Positions 26,470 through 39,047 of a stretch of DNA of 64,000 nucleotides are shown piece after piece. A program made the translations under genes and the position numbers. The notes beneath the pieces were generated by a model. That model saw only the letters and a program-made list of their open reading frames with translations. It ran no database searches and had not been told where the DNA came from. Positions within the stretch are counted from its first letter, which is position 1, and each line of letters starts with the position of its first letter. Source of the stretch: Epiperipatus broadwayi (Eukaryota; Onychophora; Udeonychophora; Euonychophora; Peripatidae); contig JAQFVV010012546.1 in assembly GCA_028023455.1 (NCBI GenBank), positions 2,658,081 to 2,722,080 of the forward strand. Reading direction: 5' to 3'.

Positions 26470-27867
26470 ATTAAGATTACATAATTTTTTTTAGGTCGTT
26501 AATTATAATGTATCAAAGCAAAAAGATTTAAACTGATTACATCAGCAAATAACCTTATCTTTTTTTGACATTTTAATTCGTTATTCGTTTGTTTTTATAT
26601 AATATAAACAAAATATATTCTATTTTTTTAAGGTAAAATAGCTATTACATATATTTAAAATACAGTTTAATCAATCAGCAAAGAAGCTAAAATGTGTTCT
26701 TAAAATTTTGATATATATAAACAATATATATTCTAATGTTCTAATGTAAAATAATATGTATATTCAAAGTGCAATATTATTATTAAACCAAGGTGTTGAA
26801 GAGTGTACTTAAAAATTATACACAAAAATATAATTTCCTATAATGATAATAAATTCGGATTATACCCCTTGTCTTGACATTAGATATAAAATAAATAACT
26901 TTTTATTCCCTTCTTTACTGGTCAAACATAAGAATAAAGTGTGACTGTAAATACTACTTCAATATGAAATAATATTATTACTAAGTACCAATGTTTATTG
27001 ACACTTTTGATTGATCAGGTTAATAAATTATTTGCTTAGATTAAGTAAGATGAACCAATTTATTTCATTTTAATTAGTATTCCCCTAAGGACTATTTTTA
27101 ACATGAATATAAAAAAAATAGAAAACCATCCTTGTTTAGCCATGGCATAACTGGTTTATCAAAGTAGGGTGCATATGACCAGAACATCTGTACTGTTTTA
27201 TTAATTTATGATTTAAGACGAACCTTTCTAGAAAATTACATTATGATACTAATGAGATAATTATATTAGTTAATTTTTGATTAGCTAATAACATTGTTGT
27301 TACACTTTATATAGGTCTAAAAATATAAACAATTATTTTTTCTAATTTATTTACAAATCCATGTTCTCATCCTTGCATAATGATTCTCAAATAAAGTGAC
27401 CATATTGAATAATTATTAAAAAAGTTGTAATTTTATTTTTTTTGATAAGTATAAGTTTTAAAACATTTATGCACATTTGTAAATGTGTAGTATTACTGAA
27501 ATTATAGTATTATCAAATATTACATTAAAATTAACTTTGAAAACAGATGCAATTCATTTAGAAACATTTAGCACTGATTTTTTAATTGTATTAGAAATAT
27601 GAAATATTAAATTTAATAAATATTAATTCAAAAGTTTTTTAAAACAAACATGGTTTTTTTCAAATAGCTATGGACTTATTAGGAAAATGTGAAGAAAATT
27701 TGTTAATGATAAAATTCACTGGAATTTTTCAAAAAAAAAACATTCAAGTTAACTGATAAATTGAATTTTGAGAAAAATAGACCAATAAATTTAAAAAGCA
27801 TTTGATTTTATTTCTGAAGATAAGTCAAATATAAGCTCAGATCATTTTTTTAATTGAAGTAAATATT
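26470..27867. other. AT-rich non-coding DNA
   Basis: No ORF or repeat family recognised between the LINE fragment and the Penelope-type element. It holds the left TSD copy at its right edge. Confidence 0.5.
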
Positions 27868-28024
27868 TTTATGCATAGTTGGAATAAGCAAACAGTTTAT
27901 ACTTTGTGGCTAATTGTTCTAAATCAAAATATATAAAATGCGCTAACACGCATAATCACACAAAGCTAAAAAACCAATAAAGAAAAGTATACATTATTTT
28001 AATATATATAAATATTTAATCAAA

Positions 28025-28067
28025 TAGCTAAGTGCTTTTGAGGGTCAAAGCCCTCATATCCATAGCC
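28025..28067 (-). ncRNA. Non-canonical hammerhead-like fold, inverted arm
   Basis: The minus strand reads GGCUAUGGAUAUGA, stem AGGG...CCCU with loop CUUUGA, then CAAAAGCACUUAGCU. The GAAA box has become CAAAA. It is the inverted partner of 28423-28463. Confidence 0.5.
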
Positions 28068-28080
28068 ATTTTGTAAAAAT

Positions 28081-28362
28081 ATAAGAAATTATGGGGAGAC
28101 CAGGGGCTCTCTGTCTGCTAGGCTATCTCAACACACTTACTCCTACAATAAAGCATTCGTGGACACTGCTTATAGTTCAGTGTTTGCACAGCACTGCACT
28201 TCAGCTGATCACGATTGCCAACCTGGATATCCAGTAGTGGTTTGCCGAGAGCAACACGATCTTAAAAGGAAGATAAAAGAGGCTTACTTTATCTCTAGAG
28301 ATGGCAACACCATAAATAGAAAAGACTCTTGCTATAAAATATCCAAGAAATGGAATGCATAA
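28081..28362 (+). pseudogene. Penelope-like element, C-terminal GIY-YIG endonuclease fragment
   Basis: An open frame of about 94 codons ends at TAA 28360-28362. It reads NYGETRGSLSARLSQH, then SSVFAQHC, PGYPVVVCREQ and KRKIKEAYFISRDGNTINRK, ending KISKKW. This is the order of the GIY-YIG endonuclease domain at the C-terminus of Penelope-like reverse transcriptases: (Y)xGxTxRSLxxRLxxH, SAVxxHC, then KIKEAxxI...NR..... . The N-terminal GIY and YIG strands and the whole reverse transcriptase are missing because of 5' truncation. No in-frame stop is left inside, so this copy is less decayed than its relatives at 29415 and 61271. Function in a full element: nicking the target site to prime reverse transcription. 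Confidence 0.82.
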
Positions 28363-28422
28363 TCATTTCATTTGCATAAATTTGCATCACTCCTAATCAA
28401 TTTCTTATATTTTTACAAAACA

Positions 28423-28463
28423 GCTATAAATATGAGGGCTTTGATCCTTGAAAGCGCTTAGCC
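28423..28463 (+). ncRNA. Non-canonical hammerhead-like fold downstream of the PLE ORF
   Basis: GCUAUAAAUAUGA is followed by stem GG/CC (AGGGCUUUGAUCCU), then UUGAAAGCGCUUAGCC. Helices: GCU with AGC as stem I, AGG/CCU as stem II, and the self-complementary AGCGCU as stem III after GAA. The layout and length (41 nt) equal a type-I hammerhead, but the CUGAUGA box is replaced by AUAAAUAUGA. Whether it cleaves is unknown. Confidence 0.5.
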
Positions 28464-28710
28464 ATTTGATTAAATATATATATATATATTAAAATAATAT
28501 AATATATACTTTTCTTTAGTTGTTTTTTAGCTTTGTGTGTTTGTGCATTTTAGCGCATTTTATATATTTTGATTTATGCATAGTTGGGTATAATTTTGAA
28601 TCAAATTCACAAAACGTTTCAAAATATTAAAATAACAATCTCTTGTATTTCCAAAATGTTGCATTTTTATTTGAAAACTAATATGAATTTATGAGCTGAT
28701 TATTTTACAG

Positions 28711-29070
28711 ATATGTACATTACATTTGCCTAAAGGTTTGTGATGATGTTATATTAGATGTGATAATATATTGGACTATTTCTATCAAATATCAGTAAAT
28801 GCTGAATGTTTAGAAAATTTTAAGTTTTATTTAAACCTTTCAAATACAAATAACTTGCTAGTAATAACACACAAATAAACAATACAAGTTATAACTTGTT
28901 AATAATAATACACAGGTTACTAACTTGTGTGGTCTATTTGTGCATTATTACTAACAAGCTGTTTGTATTTCAAAAGTTTAAATAAACCTTAATATTTTCT
29001 AGACATTCAACATTTAATGGTAGGTGATGGAAATAGTTCTGTATATTATCACATATACATTAATATTTTA
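28711..29070. mobile_element. Fold-back element family C, copy 1
   Basis: Left arm (ATAATATATTGGACTATTTC, AAATACAAATAACTTGCTAG) and right arm (CTAACAAGCTGTTTGTATTT ... GAAATAGTTCTGTATATTAT) are inverted copies around a centre near 28910. A second copy of the same ends surrounds the hammerhead element at 46.5-47.4 kb. Upstream unpaired sequence GGTTTGTGATGATG is shared with 46462. A possible 7-bp TSD TACATTA flanks it. No coding sequence or ribozyme core seen. Confidence 0.6.
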
Positions 29071-29271
29071 TTTTAAAATAAACTTCTACATATGTTATAG
29101 TTGCTGATAAGTTAGACTTTATCATTATTAATAATTATTGAATAATATCATTCTTTAAAATAACTTATAGATTTATGACTTTACGCGTGTCCAAATTATG
29201 ATAATATTAAATAGTGCTATCACACTTATAACGTAAAGCTGTATAATTAATATCAATTAGTCAATTAAAAT

Positions 29272-29314
29272 AGCTGAGCGCTTTTGAGAAACTGTACTTC
29301 TCATAATCATAGCC
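29272..29314 (-). ncRNA. Non-canonical hammerhead-like fold, inverted arm
   Basis: Minus strand: GGCUAUGAUUAUGA, stem AGAA...UUUCU with loop GUACAG, then CAAAAGCGCUCAGCU. Stem II uses GAA/UUC where the 28-kb copies use GGG/CCC, a change in both strands that preserves pairing. Confidence 0.5.
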
Positions 29315-29414
29315 AGTTCTGACTCGTTCGTTGAAATCATTCTATCAGTATAATATGCAAATGCTGTGCAAATGAGTCAATTAGACCATCTTTTTGATGA
29401 TGCATGATGTTAAG

Positions 29415-29510
29415 CATAAGGTAAAGGAGGCTTATTTCATAGCAGAGGACTCCTTTGCCATTAATCATAAAGAAGCATATTTTGCTATATGAAAAAGATG
29501 GTCTAATTGA
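29415..29510 (+). pseudogene. Penelope-like ORF tail
   Basis: Frame HKVKEAYFIAEDSFAINHKE, a TGA, then KRWSN and a final TGA (29508-29510). It aligns position by position with the end of 28081-28362 (KRKIKEAYFI, then xxINxK, then KxW). Only about 31 codons remain. Confidence 0.7.
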
Positions 29511-29572
29511 CTCATTTGCATAGAGTTTGCATATTATACTGATAGAATGATTTCAACGAAGGAGTCAGAACT

Positions 29573-29615
29573 GGATATGATTATGAGAAGTACAGGTTCT
29601 TGAAAGAACTCAGCC
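29573..29615 (+). ncRNA. Non-canonical hammerhead-like fold, sense arm
   Basis: GGAUAUGAUUAUGA, stem AGAA...UUCU with loop GUACAG, then UGAAAGAACUCAGCC. It sits about 60 nt after the ORF stop, the same relative place as 28423-28463. Confidence 0.5.
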
Positions 29616-29944
29616 ATTTTAATTGACTAATTGATATTAATTATACAGCTTTACATTATAAGTGTGATAGCATTATTTAATAATATCATTCTTTAAAATG
29701 TAGCTGTTTTTTAAAATCATTCTCATGATTATTGTAAGCACAGAATGATTTTTTTTAAGGTTAATAATAATAAAAAAGTATGCAAGATGTTATATGAATC
29801 AAAGTAGATGGGGCAGTTTGGCCATATTGTCAATATAAAATAAAATTGTTAAATATCTTGATATAAATAATATTATAAATGCATTTTCTAATGCCAAAGT
29901 TAAAAAAATAAATAGTAAATAAATAATCTATAAAAATGTAATTT

Positions 29945-30240
29945 GATGCAAAGATATAATGCCTACTCATCCAATATCCCCAGACTAGTTTCTGGCTTGT
30001 GGTCTAAGCTAGAGTAATCAATGGATGCCAGAAGGCCACAAGCCAGAAACTAGTCTGGGGATATTGGATGAGTAGGTACTAGATGGGGATTTTATGCACA
30101 AGCCTTCTGGCATCCATTGATTACTCTAGCTTGTTGTGTGTGGCAATATATATAGTGAGTTTTGCCTGTTTTAACAACAGTTATACACAAGCATAAGAGG
30201 GGGTGGTGATGTGATGTTTACTGGCTTAGAACCATAAATA
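29945..30240 (+). mobile_element. Fold-back element family A, copy 2
   Basis: It contains both arms of the CTACTCATCCAATATCCCCA-type sequence and the half-hammerhead GCCAGAAACTAGTCTGGGGA in each arm, with the 5' half of the ribozyme deleted at the centre. The 3' end is complete: TTGCCTGTTTTAACAAC, then GTGATGTGATGTTTACTGG. The left end is truncated. I see no clear TSD. Confidence 0.75.
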
Positions 30241-30244
30241 TATG

Positions 30245-32350
30245 GTTAGTTTTACTATATGATAAAAATGTTACTAATAAAACTGGAAGAATTTATATAA
30301 AAATTAGATAAAATGTTTACATACTCAATAGTGTCAAATAACAGTAAAACATTTAAAATGTACAAATGCTTATAAATTATCCTAAAAATACTATGAAGTA
30401 TATATAAATAATGAGCTGAAATATATATACAGTATTAGAAAACTAGTCTGCTATTTTATTTTGTTTTATGTTTTGTGATCTTAAAATTTTTCTGTGCAAT
30501 TGCATGTGCTGAAATCCATATATCATTTATTCATGCCTGAACACACAAATACATATAAACATTTAAAATATAACATTTTTTCTCAAGTCAATAAATTAGT
30601 AATGACTTGAAAGGTTGCTATTCTTTCACATGCATCTGACTATTGTTTTCAGACAGCCAATAGCTGTTGAACAGTGGTCTAAGGAGCAATCAGGCCTAGA
30701 CGCATGACAGAGATTTTTTTTTGATAAGAAAAGAATGATACCACTCTTTTCTTTTACTTAACTTATATATATATATAAGCCAGTCTTAAGCATCTTGGCT
30801 TCAAAGCATGAATATATAAACATATACATTTATTACTCACTGAGTTATTAATTTACGATATTACAGTGCGAGATCTTAGGTTTACTACACCGCAATTTTC
30901 TAGAGCTACAATATAATCAGATAACTAAAAATTAAAATTGATAACTTGCAAGTTAAAATTATGTGATCTCTCAATAACAGAAATAAGTGTTTGATTTACA
31001 TTAAAATAAATCCATATCACTTTCAACTTAATACTTAAGGTTATATATGAATATTATCAAATAAAATCTTATGTGCAAAAACTTAAAGAATAACAATTTC
31101 TTTGAATTTTCATCAGTAATACAACCTCTCCTATAGAATGTTATATATATATATGTAAACAAATCTTACACTTGTTCGGTGGTTTGACCATCTTTTGAAC
31201 ATATATATAAATATATATATAATGGTAATTAACTATTATGTACAGTCTTTCAATCTGTAGAAGTACTTTTGTTTTTACATATAATACTAAATTAATGATT
31301 TTCACAGACATAAGATTTAAACAAAAAATATAATGAAAATTTTCTATATAAATAAATTAAATAGAATTTCAACTATGATGTAACCAGGCAACCATCCATC
31401 AAAACTAATAGTGCAAAAAGAAACCATTAGCAATAATAATACAAAAGTGATCTATTCTTAGATGAAAGTAAAGTTATTATAGAGTTAACCAAATTATTTC
31501 AACAAATAAAAAAGCAACAGAAATCTTGAATTTAAATGAATCAGATAAGTTCAAGACAGCCATTCCATAGCATAAGTTACTATCTAATCATGATGTACGC
31601 TTCACTAAATCAATTATTATAGCAAAAATGAAGTGAAAATAATTTGTACTTAGAACTTTATTGTATTGTCTAAACCTTTTTTAGATAACTTTAAGTTGAA
31701 ATTTTGAATAATAATGCAAATATGAAATTTTCTGAAAGATTGCATAAAGAAAGCCTTCCAAATCTCTTCAAAAATATTACTAATTACAATAAGATAAATA
31801 AATAAATTAATTAATGTATTGTCAGAAAAATTGGAAATAAAATTTGTAAAATGTTAAATAGACTTTTTGTTTAACAATTTTTTTTTGAAAATTGGATGAA
31901 AATGCAAATATGTTGGTTATATATTTTTATATGTATGTTTGAATTTGATTAAAAGAAAATAGATTGTGACAGCACTTCATATCATATAATTTTATTTATA
32001 TAAAATTAGACAGTTATATGCAAGAATGAAATATTATTTCTTTAAGTAGATAAATCAACATGACTTTTATTTTTTTATTTTATTGATTTCAATTTAATTG
32101 GATAGTTTGTTCAGTCTGAACTTCTCCTGCTATCAACCTTTCATTGCATTATCTATAATAATAAAATATTGTTTTTGTATGAAAGTATATTTTTATTTTT
32201 CAACTATATCTACAGAAGTTTTGATACCATTTTTTTTCTATTTTATTCTGTATTTTATATGCATATATGTATAAGGGGTGTAATTATTCAAAAACCCCAA
32301 AATTAATAATCCAATGACAGGACATATTTTGAAGATTAGGTGCCTCTAAT
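30245..32350. other. AT-rich non-coding DNA
   Basis: A GC-richer patch at 30640-30720 (GAGCAATCAGGCCTAGACGC) matches no family I know. Nothing else stands out. Confidence 0.45.
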
Positions 32351-32355
32351 TGCAA

Positions 32356-32453
32356 TATTTCATAATGGAATACAATCGTCAATGTGTATATATATTAAAC
32401 CTTTTGGGTGTAAGCTTAAACATTATATATTTCATAATGGAATACAATCGTCA

Positions 32454-32457
<4 letters not shown>
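32356..32457 (+). repeat. 30-bp direct duplication, period 72 bp
   Basis: Thirty identical bases containing CATAATGGAATACAATCG occur at 32356-32385 and 32428-32457. Both copies are followed by TATATATA runs, so slippage or unequal exchange between the runs could have made the duplication. Confidence 0.85.
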
Positions 32458-32469
<12 letters not shown>

Positions 32470-32488
<19 letters not shown>

Positions 32489-33720
32489 AAACATGTAAAT
32501 CATAGTCATTTTGACACTAATTCATTTGCTGTTTCTGCATTTTTTTTATAAATACTAAATTATTATTTAAATAAACTACATGTTGAATGCTCAATTTTAT
32601 TAAAAGAATTAATCTTCTAATATTGTTCATAATCAATTAAATTATATTACTGATTAATAAAAAACTCTTAGTTATAAAAAATGTAAATAAATTATTATAA
32701 ATTAATGTTTTAGCATTTAATATTTGATTAATGATAAATCAACAGTAATTGTAATTTATTACCTTTTAATTTTATTTACGTGAGAGCTCAATGATTAAAC
32801 ATATTAATTAATAAATAAAAATATTCAGATAAATAAATAGATTAACTTTTTTTTTTACAAAATAATTTATTATTAAAAAATAATAGATACAGTATATTAT
32901 TAATAGAAATTTTTGCCTTCATATCAAAGTTACAATCAATATTTCATAAAATTTAGAGATTATAATCATTTTTATTGAGCTAAAAAATTAAAGTTAATAT
33001 ACTTTATGGTATATATTTTTAAATGAGCTTGAATAGAAAACAATATTGTGTTTTCGCTTTGGACTCAAAGCTTTAAGGAGTGATAATAAGGTAAAAGATC
33101 ACTGTTGGGGGGTTGCATTAGATCCTAAGATATCGGTATTAAGATTATGAATAAATGCATTTAGGCTACCTCTATAAGATGTTATACAATAGCCAAATTC
33201 TGAAAACTATGTCAATGAAAAGCTCATAGAACTGGTTAAAAGATAATCACCTTCATAAGTTATAATAAGCCCTTCATTAATCACAATTCAGAATAAGATT
33301 AAATTTTATTGACATTAAATACATATCATTTGCTGTATTTTAAAGCATGTTTTTACTTTCTTATTTTGAGTCAAAACATGCGAATCTGCTTTAACCCACA
33401 ATGGCTTCAACATAATTTGTTTAAAATAATGGCTACAATGCTATGTATTACTGCTCCTAAGAAATTTATGATATAATTAAGATTCCAAATTTATTTTTTT
33501 AAATTGTAATCAGTATTCATAATAAATATTATATTTGTATAAAATGTAAAATAAATAAAAGTATACATCACAACACATGAAGAAATAATATTACTTTTGT
33601 TTATATGACTCATAACTGTGATGAATTGATTGCCTTTTTTTAGAACAATTATAATCAGTTATTATAATGAAATAAATTTTATTATCTTTATTATAAACAT
33701 TATTTACAAAAAGTATTATA
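32470..33720. other. AT-rich non-coding DNA
   Basis: A slightly GC-richer patch lies at 33050-33180 (GTTGGGGGGTTGCATTAGAT). No ORF or repeat assigned. Confidence 0.45.
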
Positions 33721-33724
33721 AGAG

Positions 33725-34070
33725 ATTTGAATCCAGACTTTCAAGTTCCCTACAGCTATCCATTCCAACTTATACAGTAAACACACATGAACCTTTACAT
33801 TTGAAAAAGATAAATATCTCCAATATACATATTTTGTGCTGAACTAGCACTCACCACATGGTACAGATCATCATCTCCCACATGTATATACAATCAGTGC
33901 TCCACTTATAATAAGATGCCATATCTTCATACATTAATGGACAAACTTCAACCTTCTCCACTATTCATCACTTCATCCATCCATATCATTGAAAATGTAA
34001 GGATGGAATACTCAAAACCTTTCTTGATACCAATATTATTATCATATCCATATTGACCCCAAGTCAATTT
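33725..34070. repeat. Dispersed repeat family E, longest copy
   Basis: The family runs GAGATTTGAATCCAGACTTTC, ACACACATGAACC, AAAGATAAATATCTCCAATA, TTTTGTGCTGAACTAGCACT, ACAATCAGTGCTCCACTTAT, then CTTCATCCATCCATATCATT. Copies at 4255, 6900, 14660 and 40190 share subsets in the same order. The complement of its start, GGATTCAAATC, resembles a tRNA B box, so it may be a minus-strand SINE, but I cannot identify an A box. Confidence 0.65.
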
Positions 34071-35173
34071 AAGCCATCATGTATAGTACCTTAATATGTC
34101 CAATTTAATAAAATTATATAAAATAGTGGTAAAGAAATGTAACAATAGATCACAAAAAAATGGAGAATACTAAAATTACTTTTATTTATACCATTTTTAG
34201 CTGGGATTAGTTAATTGCTTTTTTTAAGCAAAATTAAAATTATGATTACTTATTATAATAAAATAAATATTATTTTATTTATTATAAGAATTATTTACAA
34301 AAAAAAATATATTTGCATAAAAATATATATATAAATGTAGATTTCAAAAATCAATAGAAAAAAAGATATTTATGTTTAGACTACACGCATAAAATTACAT
34401 TATGCAAACAAATTTCTTTTCTGCAAAATAATATAATATTTTTTAAAAAGTAATAAAATTGACACCTGTTCAATTTATAAAATTCTATTAAATTAAAGCA
34501 TATGAAAATTTTTAGTGGTATTGCATACTGCTTGTAGCTGTTGAGGATTAAATAAATAGGATTAAAGCAATTTCATTTGTGGTTAATGATATTGAGATTT
34601 GATACAGCTAATGAGAGATTATAGTAAAACTTGTTCTGTCAATCCTATATTGACAAGCTATACAATCCAAAATTTGGCTATTATGTATATTTTATTTGTG
34701 TAATGAGGAGACAGAGAGAACTTAATGCACTCATTAATAATATTATAGGATTTAATTCTATAATATAGTTTTTACATAATAGTTATAGTTTATAGTATAC
34801 AAAAAAATAAATAAAACATTATATTTTTATGAAATACTATTTGCTTCTTAAATAAATAATTATATATTGTTCATGTTTTATGAATTTTGTATTTTTTGAT
34901 TAAAATGATATATAATATTTTATATAGCTTAATATATTGAATAGAAGTAACTTAGAAATAGGTATACAAATTAATAATATTATATGAATTCAGCTCATTA
35001 TTTCCATTGTAAAAAAATTTTTTTAAATGCATAAGAAATATTAAATTGCATTTTTTTAAAATATAAATAAGCACCTGTCTTTTACCAAATTTTAATGGGT
35101 ATATATGTAGTGTAATTTGCATTTAATAACAGAAATTCAGCTCATATTATATGATAGAAATATTTATATAAAC

Positions 35174-35442
35174 ATGAATAATATTTACTAAGGCTTTAAC
35201 CTCAAAAATATGCATGTAAAAATGTGATATTAGGGACCTCTACAGGTCTTAACCACAAGCTTATGCTTTGAAAGAAAAGAGGAGAACCCTTCTTTACTTC
35301 AACCTAGCTTGTGGTTAAGACCTGTAGAAGTCCCTAATATCACATTTTTACATGCATATTTTTGAGGTTAAAGCCTTAGTAAATATTACTTACATAATCA
35401 ATGTGTGTTTAAATAAATTTATAATTATAAAAATGAATAATA
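35174..35442 (+). mobile_element. Fold-back element family D with probable 10-bp TSD
   Basis: The arms (TTTACTAAGGCTTTAACC, AAAATGTGATATTAGGGAC, AGGTCTTAACCACAAGC and inverses) pair almost perfectly around a centre near 35285. ATGAATAATA at 35174-35183 and 35433-35442 is a likely but low-complexity TSD. Part of the arm (AAGCTTGTGGTTAAGACCTG) recurs alone at about 57370. The loop GGTTGAAGTAAAGAAGGG (complement) resembles the loop in the 23.5-kb element. Confidence 0.65.
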
Positions 35443-35589
35443 ATTGAATATTTAGTAGAGCAAAACAATATCTTTTCTCTGCAGTTTACTATAGTGGCAA
35501 ATTAACAAATTTGAGAATTAAGATAAACATATTGAAACTAAATGTATTGTATGACCTTTATCCATTAAACCATCATACTATTACAAATT

Positions 35590-36330
35590 TCAATACTATA
35601 AACTAGTTTGGGTGCTGATATAGTATGCACTCAATACCATATTGAATTTTATAACTTACCCCAAATCCCCTCTGACACATTCAAGTGATAAATGATATCG
35701 ATTATCAACATGTGTTTTCAAAAATGGCGGTTACAAAATCACAATTTTCATCATTAATTAAAAAATCAAAATGCAAAGTTTGCAATTGTCATCAAGTATT
35801 TAAAAATCAAATCCTAATTTTGATCAATATTTAACATTTAATAAAAAATCAAAATCGAATACTTTGCATTAACATATGTTATTATAATTTATATAAATCT
35901 TTCAAAAATCAAAATGAAATTTACATTTGTTATAAGCCTATGAAAGAAATCAAAAAGTAATTTATTTCTACTTTTAAAAAATAAAAAAACTTTTAAGTAA
36001 TCAACAGTAGCGAACAAAGAATTTCTGATAAGAAAAAAACTAAATTCCTATTATTTGTAAAATAATATGCTGTATTTCATATTTTATAAGTTATAACCTT
36101 TTGGCATATTAATTAGGTTTTTAATTTTTAAAAAAAAAATAGAAAATGTAAATTGACTTTTGATTTCTTTCATAGGCTTATAACTGCCTTTTTTTTTGAA
36201 ACCACATGTTAATAATCGATGTCATTTATCGCTTGAATGTGTCAGTGGGGATTTTGGGTGAGTTGTAAAATTCAAAATAGTATCAAGTGCATAATATATT
36301 GGCACCCTAGTTTAGTATTACAAACAAAAT
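35590..36330. mobile_element. TIR element (MITE), about 740 bp
   Basis: About 115 bp at each end are inverted copies. The left reads AAACTAGTTTGGGTGCTGAT ... CACATTCAAGTGATAAATGA; the complement of the right reads AAACTAGGGTGCCAATATAT ... CACATTCAAGCGATAAATGA. The interior is A/T-rich and non-coding with T-rich and A-rich halves. A possible 8-bp TSD ATTACAAA lies just outside. Superfamily unassigned. Confidence 0.65.
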
Positions 36331-36334
36331 CTGT

Positions 36335-37150
36335 TGTTTACTCATGCTTTATTAAATTAATACTTGTTATACTATTACTGGAAAATGTAAATGAATTATA
36401 AGTTAAAAGGTTTTAACAAGCAAAATAGTTGGTTACTTAAATATCAAATCATGTTGATTCGTTGTGGTTGATAATAATTGTCATTATTTATAAGATAGCA
36501 AAATTTATTATGATATATATTATTAAATCTAAATCAAAAGAAACTAATAAGTAGTTTCTCTGTTTATATCTACATATGAAATAATATCAAGTTTCTATTT
36601 ATATCATTTAGATTTGAATATATTTATATAGCTATGTTCTATGATTATATATCAACTTTTTATTGATAATCGTTTTTCCTGCTACATTTTTCAAAAAGAA
36701 TTTCTATAAATATTTGTCTAAAATCAAATCTGTGCAGAATAATTTTGATTGCTTATTTAATGTCACGTGACTTTATCTTCTGAGTCAATGAATTAACATT
36801 ATTGATATTTTATGTTAAGAGATTAGACAGTGACAATGTTTCATCTTTTTTCCATCCTTTTTTTTTTTGTTGGAAAAAAAAATAAAAAGAAGGAAGAAAA
36901 ATATTATTTCTAATTGAATAAATTTTATCATAGAATATTGACTTCTTATAAATTTTGGATGAATTATTTTCATTTTTATCACCATTTTAGTCTTTTTTTA
37001 TATAAATAATTTAATACTACTTTTGAATATATTTAAAACAAAAACATATAAATTTTAGAATATTTAACTTTCAAGAATTTAAAATGTGAATCTGTGAGCA
37101 TTAACAATATGAATACAAAACGTTCACGCATGGCTATATATATATATACA
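36335..37150. other. AT-rich non-coding DNA
   Basis: Contains the hairpin-like CCATCCTTTTTTTTTTGTTGG followed by an A-rich run near 36855. Nothing coding. Confidence 0.45.
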
Positions 37151-37158
37151 CAAAAGCT

Positions 37159-37411
<253 letters not shown>

Positions 37412-37414
37412 GAT

Positions 37415-39045
37415 TAATAGGTATATACTCAGTTTTACTAATTAAATCAGAACACATGTAAATTCATTTCCTTATGTAAAACTTAACCGTATTAATTCAG
37501 CTATCGAAATGAACCAATATTGATTTCAGTCACTATTTACAATGCATTATACACTTATTTTACGATCATAACTGAACTGTCTATATATATAAATATATGT
37601 GGTTTTTTTTTACTAATGTTATTTTCATAAATTTTTTTATTAATAAATAGTCCATTTATATAGCACAAGCTAAGTATGTAATATAAATAAGGCGACTAAC
37701 TTCTGGGCATGCGCTTTTATGAATTTATGTGCACTCTCGTCAATTCATCAAAACGCATGACCGGAGATTTGTCATCTTACATATACATAAAACTTTATTG
37801 GTAATAAAATAAGTATTTCATTTAATGTAATCTTTCTTAATTTTTAGCATTTTTTTTCAAATTAAAAAAATTATTCAATAATTTTATGAAAAGTTAAAAG
37901 TCAGGAAAGAAAAGTATATTAAAATTAATATTATGATGATTGAATGTAGGTCTTAAAAATTATAATGAAATTAAACATTACAATAAACATATTAATTAAT
38001 GATTTTATTTGATTAATTTTTTGCCTATTTGAAAAAAAAATAAAGAATTATTTTACATATAAAAATGGCTTAATCAGTACCATATTTATATACTCAACCA
38101 CATTGAATGCAATATATGTGAAAATCAGTAATTTATTGTGCCAAAGTTTCAGTAATAATAGTATTGGGTTTTCAAATCATTCAAAAATTTAACATTGCAA
38201 AAAATGAAATATTGTTTGATATTTATAATAATGAAGTGGATGGTTTGGTGCCATAGTAGAATGGTAAACTCTGAAACTGTAGGTGTATTTTTTTCATCCC
38301 ACTTTGATCACTTCCTGTTTTCAAGCATCTTATGAATTCCTGAGTAATACACTTTTAAATTATTATTAGTATTGATTATAAAATAATTTAAAAAAAAATT
38401 AAATATCAACTTTAATATTAATTATATCTTAAAATGCAAAAGTAAAACTATTACATTGTATAAATAGATGCAATAAAATAAAAGCAATCCTTTATAATAA
38501 AAAAATGTGTGAGCTGTTACTTTGAATAGAAATAAGTTAATAATTCACTTCCTAGATTTTAATATATTGTTTATTAAAATCTTTAGTCAATTATCTTTCT
38601 ACATGTTGTATATTTATATGAGTTTTCAATACATTGAAAGACTTCTCTTTAACAATATTGTTTGTATTATATATAAACTTATAGTCTAAAAAATAATCCT
38701 ACACTCTTATTAGCTAAAATTGTATTTTTTTATAGAAAACAAAATTGTTTACTTTTAATAGCTATTTGCATGTGTAATTATTACTATGTATGTATGAATA
38801 TTTTTTATTATTTTATGAAGTATTGCATTTTCTATCATTGCAATTGTTAAAAAAAAACCTCATATATATTAATTTGTAAATTATAATTTTCTTCTTTAAT
38901 TAACTAAAATTATATTTTGTTTGAGATAAAATGGTTAAACAACACATTTATAGATATATTAGGAAATGAATTATATGGAAAAATAAATGTTGATGTAAAA
39001 TAAAAAATAAAAATAGCAATTTTATATTTAATGATGCATTCAAAA
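37415..39045. other. AT-rich non-coding DNA
   Basis: A weakly tRNA-like stretch at 38240-38300 (CATAGTAGAATGGTAAACTC) is not foldable enough to call. Otherwise featureless. Confidence 0.45.
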
Positions 39046-39047
39046 AT

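Larger units (their letters stand above)
27868..28587 (+). mobile_element. Penelope-like fold-back element with 15-bp TSD
   Basis: The element (27883-28572, 690 bp) lies between perfect 15-bp direct repeats, TTTATGCATAGTTGG. The order on the plus strand is an inverted copy of the 3' region (about 27922-28080), part of a GIY-YIG coding region (28081-28362), then the 3' region in sense orientation (28363-28572) with a hammerhead-like fold. An inverted 3' segment placed ahead of a 5'-truncated copy is a known feature of Penelope-like retroelements. The arms differ by scattered substitutions and small indels. Confidence 0.8.
29141..29699 (+). mobile_element. Penelope-like fold-back element with 21-bp TSD
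   Basis: The 517-bp element (29162-29678) is bounded by a perfect 21-bp direct repeat at 29141-29161 and 29679-29699. It has the same plan as 27883-28572: inverted 3' region, short ORF tail, sense 3' region. Both arms carry the non-canonical fold (29272-29314 minus, 29573-29615 plus) and end in GCTATCACACTTATAA and its inverse. Confidence 0.8.

Noticed and set aside
38240-38300. tRNA-like sequence with an A-box-like stretch
   Set aside because: No B box and no cloverleaf; resemblance is too weak.
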